DNA from: JAEUMW01 sp039807745
GTDB lineage: Bacteria > Pseudomonadota > Gammaproteobacteria > Burkholderiales > JAEUMW01
Assembly: GCA_039807745.1 (NCBI GenBank)
Contig: JBDHRV010000093.1
Coordinates: 1-14,170 of the forward strand
Length of the DNA stretch: 14,170 nt
Direction: 5' to 3'
The first letter of the stretch is position 1. The number at the start of each line of letters is the position of its first letter. Made by a program: the position numbers and the translations under genes. This document shows, one piece after another, positions 6,575-14,170 of the stretch. Under the pieces are notes generated by a model. It saw nothing but the letters and a program-made list of their open reading frames with translations, ran no database searches and had not been told where the DNA came from.

Positions 6575-6969
6575 ACGCTTTCTCGACGTCGGTTCCCAAT
6601 CAGCCCGGCGAGGCGTTCAAGGTGCTGGCGGCCCTCGTCAGCGCGGGAGTGAACCTGTTGAGCTGCACCGGGATTGCGCGCGTTCGCCGTGCCCAGATCG
6701 ATGTCGTCCCCGACGATACGCGCAAGTTCATGGCCGCTGCCAAGAAGGCGGGGCTCTCCTTCAGCCCGAAGCGGGCCGGTTTTCTGGTGCAGGGCGAAGA
6801 CCGCCCCGGCGCGCTGGCGGACAACCTCGAGCGCCTCGCCGCACGCGGCATCAATGTCACCGGAATCGACGGCCTGTCGGCAGGCGAGGGGCGCTGGGGG
6901 GCGATCCTCTGGGTCGACCCGGAGGACGTCGCCCGGGCGGGGAGGGTGCTCCACGCCAAGGCGAAATGA
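6544..6969 (+). CDS. Tandem ACT-domain protein (141 aa)
   Basis: This 141-residue cytoplasmic protein consists of two ACT-like domains. The first (~8-70) opens with VNAFSTSVPNQPGEAFKVLA and SAGVNLLSCTGIA. The second (~74-138) opens with GFLVQGEDRPGALADNLERL and RGINVTGIDGLS. The DRPGAL stretch with the Gly-Ile-Asn-Val turn is the classic ACT ligand-binding loop. ACT domains bind amino acids or other small ligands and usually regulate an attached or partner enzyme; no catalytic domain is present here. The start is set by a strong AGGAGG (6533-6538) five bases before the ATG. It sits 15 bp upstream of the TIM-barrel gene, suggesting co-transcription and possibly a regulator-enzyme pair. The natural ligand is unknown. 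Confidence 0.85.
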   Translation: MPMPDTVRKVNAFSTSVPNQPGEAFKVLAALVSAGVNLLSCTGIARVRRAQIDVVPDDTRKFMAAAKKAGLSFSPKRAGFLVQGEDRPGALADNLERLAARGINVTGIDGLSAGEGRWGAILWVDPEDVARAGRVLHAKAK

Positions 6970-6984
6970 GCACGTCTCAGGGCC

Positions 6985-7788
6985 ATGTCCACCACGCGCA
7001 TCCGTATCGGTAACCAGACCAGTTGCCATGTGCCGGCCCGGCTGCCCTACGAGTTCGCCGTCGACCATGGGTTCGACGCCTTCGAGTGGTTCAGCGACAA
7101 AGGCGACTGTGGCTGGTGCGAGGACGACATGCCGCAGGCGGAGAGGGCGCAACTGCGCCGCGCAGCGCAGCAGCAGGGAATATTGTTCAGCGTGCACGCC
7201 CCGGTCACGGCGGACCCGACCACCCTGTCGGGCGCCGAGGCGATCCGACGCAGCATTCGCTTCGGCGGCGACGTGGGGGCGGACGTCGTCAATCTGCACC
7301 TGTCCTGCGAGCACGGTGCGAAGCCGTTTGCCGAGGCGCTGAGGCCGCTTCTGGTGGTGGCTCGAGCGACGGGTGTGCGCCTTTGCCTGGAGAACATGCC
7401 CCACACCTCGCCGGATCACGTCAACACCGTCTTCGGCGTGTTGTCCACCCTGCCGGAGGCAGTGGGGCAGGTCGGCATGTGCCTGGATTCGGGGCACGCG
7501 AACCTGTTCGCCGGCACGCACCACGATTACCTCGCATTCGTGGACCAGCTGGGCGAGCACGTCCCCATCATTCACTGGCACGCGCATGAGAACTGGGGTG
7601 ACCGGGACAGCCACCTCCCACTGTTCACCGGGCCGTCCGGGCGCGACGACCGCGGGGTGCGCGGGCTGGTCCGGCGCCTGAAGCGGCGCGGGTTCTCGGG
7701 GTCGGTGGTGCTGGAGCAGTGGCCCCGGCCGCCGGACATCCTGGTGCGGACTCGCGAGCGGCTGCGGCAGCTGTGGGAAGCGGGGTGA
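6985..7788 (+). CDS. Xylose-isomerase-like TIM-barrel protein (sugar phosphate isomerase/epimerase family, 267 aa)
   Basis: The 267 residues fit the AP_endonuc_2/xylose-isomerase-like TIM barrel. Strand-end motifs are in order: FSVHAPV (H71), VVNLHLSCEHG (H105), LCLENMPHT (E136), MCLDSGHANLF (D168, H171), IIHWHAHENWGDRDSH (H197, H199, D206) and VVLEQWPRP (E244). The set E136, D168, a His near 197-199 and E244 would give the divalent-metal site of these enzymes. A DCGWCEDD segment (~41-48) adds an unusual C-x2-C near the N-terminus. The fold serves isomerases, epimerases and endonuclease IV, so the substrate cannot be named. Its length is like that of hydroxypyruvate isomerase (Hyi), but I do not see Hyi-specific segments and it lies away from gcl. 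The ribosome binding site (CAGGG) is weak, consistent with coupling to the ACT gene 15 bp upstream. Confidence 0.83.
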   Translation: MSTTRIRIGNQTSCHVPARLPYEFAVDHGFDAFEWFSDKGDCGWCEDDMPQAERAQLRRAAQQQGILFSVHAPVTADPTTLSGAEAIRRSIRFGGDVGADVVNLHLSCEHGAKPFAEALRPLLVVARATGVRLCLENMPHTSPDHVNTVFGVLSTLPEAVGQVGMCLDSGHANLFAGTHHDYLAFVDQLGEHVPIIHWHAHENWGDRDSHLPLFTGPSGRDDRGVRGLVRRLKRRGFSGSVVLEQWPRPPDILVRTRERLRQLWEAG

Positions 7789-7962
7789 GCCGAATTCGCC
7801 CCCTTTTCCCTTTTTCCCTTGCTGCGCTCATGAGAGAGAACTACAGTTCGGGGTTGCGAATACGTAGAGGCTAACGGCTCTTGTTGCGCACCGCACAGTT
7901 GAGCCCCATCGCCCGTTGGGAGGACCCGAAGATAATCAATCTCAACAGTAGGGGGCTTTCAA
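7789..7962 (+). promoter_or_regulatory. Spacer before the LctP permease: pyrimidine-rich run and presumed promoter region
   Basis: The 174-bp spacer starts with the end of the TIM-barrel gene (GGGG, then CGAATTCG, then CCCC) and a T/C-rich run at about 7800-7819. This could be a weak intrinsic terminator, because the possible stem is only four to five G-C pairs. No confident -35/-10 pair is seen. A TAGGGGG ribosome binding site (7949-7955) lies seven bases before the permease ATG. Confidence 0.3.
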
Positions 7963-9654
<1,692 letters not shown>

Positions 9655-9659
9655 CGATG

Positions 9660-9685
9660 CGCGAACCCGGTGATGCGGGTTCGCG
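9660..9685 (+). terminator. Strong hairpin directly after the permease gene
   Basis: CGCGAACCCG (9660-9669) and CGGGTTCGCG (9676-9685) form a perfect 10-bp GC-rich stem with a 6-base loop (GTGATG). It starts six bases past the permease stop. There is no T-run after it, so it is not a textbook intrinsic terminator. It may instead protect the 3' end or act as a partial terminator between permease and gcl. Confidence 0.6.
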
Positions 9686-9706
9686 AGGTGGTGGAAGTCC
9701 CAAGCG

Positions 9707-9750
9707 GCGGGGTTTCGTAGCAGGCCGGCGATGGAAATACGAAATCCCGC
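9707..9750. repeat. Long inverted repeat (13-bp arms) in the permease-gcl spacer
   Basis: GCGGGGTTTCGTA (9707-9719) pairs with TACGAAATCCCGC (9738-9750). All thirteen positions pair, one as a G-U wobble in RNA, around an 18-base loop. It has no following T-run. It could be a second stem at the 3' end of the permease mRNA, or a dispersed intergenic repeat; other copies would be needed to tell. Confidence 0.5.
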
Positions 9751-9776
9751 ATAGCCTGTATTGGAAGAGCACGGGG

Positions 9777-9812
9777 TTCAGACGGAAGCGGGTCGCTCTA
9801 TACTCGCTTCCG
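9777..9812 (+). promoter_or_regulatory. Candidate gcl promoter with inverted repeat framing the -10 box
   Basis: A -35-like TTCAGA (9777-9782, four of six matches) and TATACT (9799-9804) are separated by 16 bp. A perfect 8-bp inverted repeat, CGGAAGCG (9783-9790) and CGCTTCCG (9805-9812), brackets the -10 element. That is a geometry expected of an operator where a dimeric regulator would block or reposition RNA polymerase. The gcl ATG lies 65 bp past the -10. The regulator is unknown; glyoxylate- or glycolate-responsive IclR or GntR-type proteins control gcl in other bacteria, but the sequence does not say which applies here. Confidence 0.55.
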
Positions 9813-9869
9813 CTCGTGCCACCGGGCGAGGACACGCAGTAACCAAGACCAAAGCGAGGAATCTCAGAC

Positions 9870-11666
<1,797 letters not shown>

Positions 11667-11765
11667 TCCGCGCGCATCAGACACCGTGACGGGGCTGCGC
11701 TGGGTCAGGCCGTATCTTTGAGCCTGCCGGATGCGGGCTACGAGCAAACGAAAAGGAGACAGTGA
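11667..11765 (+). other. gcl-glxR spacer
   Basis: This 99-bp spacer has no gene. A short stem CAGGC/GCCTG (11706-11710 and 11722-11726, 11-base loop) is too weak to call a terminator. A clear ribosome binding site AAGGAGA (11753-11759) lies six bases before the glxR ATG. Read-through from gcl is the simplest reading. Confidence 0.4.
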
Positions 11766-12659
11766 ATGAGCAAGGTCGGATTCATAGGCTTGGGGATCAT
11801 GGGCACCCCGATGGCGGGGCACCTCATCAAGGGCGGCCACGAGGTCTACCTGCACACCATCGGGAACGTGCCCGCGGAACTGACGACTGCGGGCGGGCGG
11901 GCGTGCGCCAGCAGCAAGGAAGTCGCGGAGAAATCCGACATCGTCATCACCATGGTGCCCGACACGCCCGACGTCGGGGCGGCGCTGTTCGGCGAGAATG
12001 GCGTCGCCGCGGGCCTTTCCAAGGGCAAGGTGGTGGTCGACATGAGCTCGATCTCGCCGGTGGAAACGAAGGAGTACGCAAAGAAGATCAACGCGCTCGG
12101 CTGCGACTATCTCGATGCGCCGGTCTCGGGCGGGGACGTCGGTGCGAAGAACGCTACGCTGTCGATCATGGTCGGCGGCCCGCAGGCGGCGTTCGACCGC
12201 GTCAAGCCGGTGTTCGAGCTGATGGGCAAGAACATCACGCTGGTGGGCGGCAACGGCGACGGCCAGACCTGCAAGGTCGCGAACCAGATCGTGGTCGCGT
12301 TGACCATCGGCGCGGTGGCCGAAGGGCTGCTCTTCGCCGCCAAGGCCGGCGCCGACCCGGCCAAGGTGCGTCAGGCGCTGCTGGGCGGGCTCGCCACCTC
12401 GCGCATCCTCGACATCCTCGGCGAGCGCATGATCAAGCGCACGTTCGACCCCGGATTCCGCATCGCGCTGCACCAGAAGGATCTCAACCTTGCGCTGTCG
12501 GCGGCGCGATCGCTTGGACTGGCACTGCCGGCCACCGCGACGGCGCAGCAGCTCTTCAGCGCCTGCGTGGCCAACGGCGGTGCCGCGTGGGACCACTCGG
12601 CCCTGGTCCGGGCGCTGGAGGTCATGGCGAATTTCGAGATCGGACAGCAGGCCGGCTGA
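11766..12659 (+). CDS. glxR: Tartronate semialdehyde reductase, beta-hydroxyacid dehydrogenase family (297 aa)
   Basis: This enzyme reduces the tartronate semialdehyde made by Gcl to D-glycerate with NAD(P)H. The 297 residues carry the N-terminal dinucleotide fold (GFIGLGIMGTPMAGHL, residues 5-20). The substrate-binding signature is DAPVSGGDVGAKNATLSIMV (~118-136). The catalytic lysine lies in GDGQTCKVANQ (K170, with N173), and the second conserved Lys-Asp is in HQKDLNLAL (K238, D239). These residues define the GarR/GlxR/HIBADH family. The position right after gcl separates it from 3-hydroxyisobutyrate dehydrogenase and 2-hydroxy-3-oxopropionate reductases of galactarate pathways. The length is normal (~292-300). 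It starts at an ATG behind a strong AGGAGA. It is followed after 30 bp by the DUF3830 gene, so co-translation in one transcript is likely. Confidence 0.95.
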   Translation: MSKVGFIGLGIMGTPMAGHLIKGGHEVYLHTIGNVPAELTTAGGRACASSKEVAEKSDIVITMVPDTPDVGAALFGENGVAAGLSKGKVVVDMSSISPVETKEYAKKINALGCDYLDAPVSGGDVGAKNATLSIMVGGPQAAFDRVKPVFELMGKNITLVGGNGDGQTCKVANQIVVALTIGAVAEGLLFAAKAGADPAKVRQALLGGLATSRILDILGERMIKRTFDPGFRIALHQKDLNLALSAARSLGLALPATATAQQLFSACVANGGAAWDHSALVRALEVMANFEIGQQAG

Positions 12660-12689
12660 TGCCGGTCGCCACGAAGGGGAGCGACGCCA

Positions 12690-13106
12690 ATGCGCACACT
12701 TCGCATCAACGTCGGGACGTATCGTTTCGTGGCGCGGCTCGAGGACGAGAGTGCCCCCAAGACCTGCGCCGCGTTCCTTGCGCTGCTGCCGTTTCGCAAC
12801 CGCGTCATCCATTCGCGCTGGAGCGGGGAAGCCGTGTGGATTCCGCTGGGGGATTTCGAGACCGGCGTCGGCTTCGAAAATCATACCTGCCATCCTTCGC
12901 GCGGAGATCTCCTGCTCTATCCGGGGGGCTTCAGCGAGACCGAGATCTTGTTCACCTATGGGAGTGCGTGCTTCGCGAGCAAGATGGGCATGCTCGCCGG
13001 CAACCACTTCCTGACCGTCGTGGAAGGCCAGGAGCAACTCGCCGAGATGGGGCGGCGGGTGCTCTGGGAAGGCGCTCAGGACATCGTCTTCGAGGCGGGT
13101 GCCTGA
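12690..13106 (+). CDS. DUF3830 family protein, cyclophilin-like fold (138 aa)
   Basis: The 138-residue protein matches DUF3830 (a cyclophilin-like fold family) by recall of its typical features. It begins with the strand MRTLRINVGTYRF, then SAPKTCAAFLALLPF, then SRWSGEAVWIPLGD. It continues with RGDLLLYPGGFSETEILFTYG and ends with ASKMGMLAGNHFLTVVEG. The APKTC-x3-F-x2-LLP stretch corresponds to the cyclophilin segment in which proteins fold round a peptide or ligand pocket. No signal peptide or membrane segment is present, so it is cytoplasmic. The function of the family is unknown. It is encoded 30 bp after glxR and 42 bp before the glycerate kinase gene, in the interior of the glyoxylate-to-2-phosphoglycerate pathway cluster, behind an AAGGGGAG ribosome binding site. 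A role in that pathway (ligand sensing, binding of glycerate or tartronate semialdehyde, or a minor enzymatic step) is inferred only from location. Confidence 0.87.
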   Translation: MRTLRINVGTYRFVARLEDESAPKTCAAFLALLPFRNRVIHSRWSGEAVWIPLGDFETGVGFENHTCHPSRGDLLLYPGGFSETEILFTYGSACFASKMGMLAGNHFLTVVEGQEQLAEMGRRVLWEGAQDIVFEAGA

Positions 13107-13148
13107 GATGCGGCGAAGAAGCGCGCGAGTAACGACTCCGAGGATGCG

Positions 13149-14170
13149 ATGACCATGGCGATCGAGCCCCGTAAACTGCTGCGCCAGATGTTCGATGCCG
13201 CGATTGCCGCGGCGCAGCCGGCGCACTGCATTCCGCTGCATTTGCCGGTCGCGCCCAAGGGGCGCACGCTCGTGATCGGCGCCGGCAAGGCGTCGGCGGC
13301 GATGGCGAAAGCCTTCGAAGAGCATTGGCCGGGAGAACTGACCGGCCTGGTGGTCACGCGCTACGGCTACGAGGTGCCCTGCCGGCGCATCGAGATCATT
13401 CAGTCCGCGCATCCGGTGCCGGACGCGGCGAGCCTCGCCGCCTCAGGGCGCATTCTGGAGTTCGTCCAAGGGCTTACGGCGGACGATCTGGTGGTGTGCC
13501 TCATCTCCGGCGGCGGTTCGTCGCTGCTCGTGCTGCCGCAGGAAGGGCTCACGCTGGAGGACAAGCAGGCGGTCAACCGCGCGCTGCTCAAGTCCGGCGC
13601 GAGCATCACCGAGATGAACTGCGTGCGCCGGCACCTGTCGGCGATCAAGGGTGGGCGGCTGGCGGCGGCGTGCCATCCCGCCAAGGTCGTGACGATGCTC
13701 CTGTCCGACGTGCCCGGCGACAATCCGATGGACATCGCTTCCGGGCCCACGGTGGGGGATTCCACCACCTGCGCCGATGCTGCGGACATCGTCCGCCGCT
13801 ACGCGATCGACGTCCCGCCGGCGGTGCACGAGATCCTCGCCAGCGGCCGCGGCGAGTCGGTGAAGCCCGGTGATCCCCGCCTCGCGGGCAACGAGGTGCG
13901 CATGGTGGCTACGCCGCAGATGGCGCTCGAAGCCGCCGCGGCGGTCGCGCGCGCGGCGGGTGTGCAGACCGTGATCCTCGGCGATCGCATCGAGGGCGAA
14001 GCGCGCGATGTCGGCAAGGTGATGGCCGGCATCGCCCTGCAGGTCGCGGCGCACGGGCAGCCCGTTCCCGCGCCTTGCGTGCTCTTGTCGGGCGGGGAGA
14101 CCACGGTCACCGTGCACGGTAAGGGGCGCGGCGGGCGCAACGTCGAGTTCCTGCTCTCGCTCGCGGTAGC
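13149..14170 (+). CDS. ttuD: Glycerate 2-kinase, MOFRL family (partial, 3' end outside window)
   Basis: The reading frame stays open from the ATG at 13149 to the last base, giving 340 codons of a protein usually ~420 aa, so the 3' end lies beyond the window. It phosphorylates D-glycerate, most likely at O-2 to give 2-phosphoglycerate, completing the route from glyoxylate to glycolysis. Visible motifs are RTLVIGAGKASAAMAKAFE (~38-56), DDLVVCLISGGGSSLLVLP, EMNCVRRHLSAIKGGRLAA, LLSDVPGDNPMDIASGPTVG and the MOFRL-domain start LSGGETTVTVHGKGRGGRN near the cut. The Lys in GAGKASAAM and the GGGSS loop are typical of the family. The ribosome binding site GAGGA sits at 13139-13143. A second in-frame ATG at 13155 is an alternative start. 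The symbol follows the ttuD/gckA naming used in related bacteria; the exact C-terminus is not visible. Confidence 0.93.
   Translation, partial: MTMAIEPRKLLRQMFDAAIAAAQPAHCIPLHLPVAPKGRTLVIGAGKASAAMAKAFEEHWPGELTGLVVTRYGYEVPCRRIEIIQSAHPVPDAASLAASGRILEFVQGLTADDLVVCLISGGGSSLLVLPQEGLTLEDKQAVNRALLKSGASITEMNCVRRHLSAIKGGRLAAACHPAKVVTMLLSDVPGDNPMDIASGPTVGDSTTCADAADIVRRYAIDVPPAVHEILASGRGESVKPGDPRLAGNEVRMVATPQMALEAAAAVARAAGVQTVILGDRIEGEARDVGKVMAGIALQVAAHGQPVPAPCVLLSGGETTVTVHGKGRGGRNVEFLLSLAV

Noticed and set aside
6985..7788. The TIM-barrel gene as hydroxypyruvate isomerase (hyi) of the gcl pathway
   Set aside because: The fold and length fit, but Hyi-specific segments are not seen, it is paired with an ACT gene, and it lies upstream of the permease rather than beside gcl.

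Overview
The window is GC-rich bacterial chromosome with dense genes and strong GC bias at third codon positions. This bias produces long antisense shadow frames. The gene set (an Aas-type acyltransferase/acyl-ACP synthetase, an Amt ammonium channel, an LctP-family permease, a glyoxylate carboligase pathway and DUF3830) suggests a proteobacterium, most likely a betaproteobacterium. This placement is inferred from gene content; no rRNA or tRNA gene is present to confirm it.

Left part (1-4350). The 3' end of an unrecognised plus-strand gene (to 231) faces two minus-strand genes. One is a small, very acidic protein of unknown function (260-565). The other is a secreted or membrane-anchored bactofilin-like beta-repeat protein with C-terminal membrane helices (708-1835). 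A 165-bp divergent spacer separates the latter from aas (2001-4178), a two-domain lysophospholipid acyltransferase/acyl-ACP synthetase.

Middle part (4351-7788). An amt ammonium channel gene (4351-5553) is preceded by a possible sigma-54 or sigma-70 promoter. A patch of probable accessory DNA follows. It holds a 259-bp spacer with two small hairpins and a ParE/RelE-type toxin-antitoxin operon (5813-6339) with an operator-like inverted repeat over its promoter. It also holds a truncated remnant of a gene that resembles the start of a Mut7-C/ubiquitin-fold protein (6389-6574). Then come a tandem-ACT-domain protein (6544-6969) and a xylose-isomerase-like TIM-barrel protein (6985-7788), a probable two-gene unit of unknown function.

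Right part (7963-14170). This is a glycolate/glyoxylate assimilation locus reading rightwards. It contains an LctP-family permease (lactate/glycolate uptake), then gcl (glyoxylate carboligase: two glyoxylate to tartronate semialdehyde + CO2) and glxR (tartronate semialdehyde reductase, giving D-glycerate). A DUF3830 cyclophilin-like protein follows, then a MOFRL-family glycerate 2-kinase cut by the window end (giving 2-phosphoglycerate, which enters lower glycolysis). The 215-bp spacer between permease and gcl carries three inverted repeats, one of which frames the -10 box of a good promoter candidate for gcl. Hydroxypyruvate isomerase (Hyi), often encoded beside gcl, is not seen; an uncharacterised DUF3830 gene lies within the pathway cluster instead.

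Most of the window is standard metabolism. The most promising leads for undescribed biology are the DUF3830 gene embedded in the glycerate pathway, the ACT/TIM-barrel pair, the bactofilin-like membrane protein, and the structured spacer upstream of gcl.
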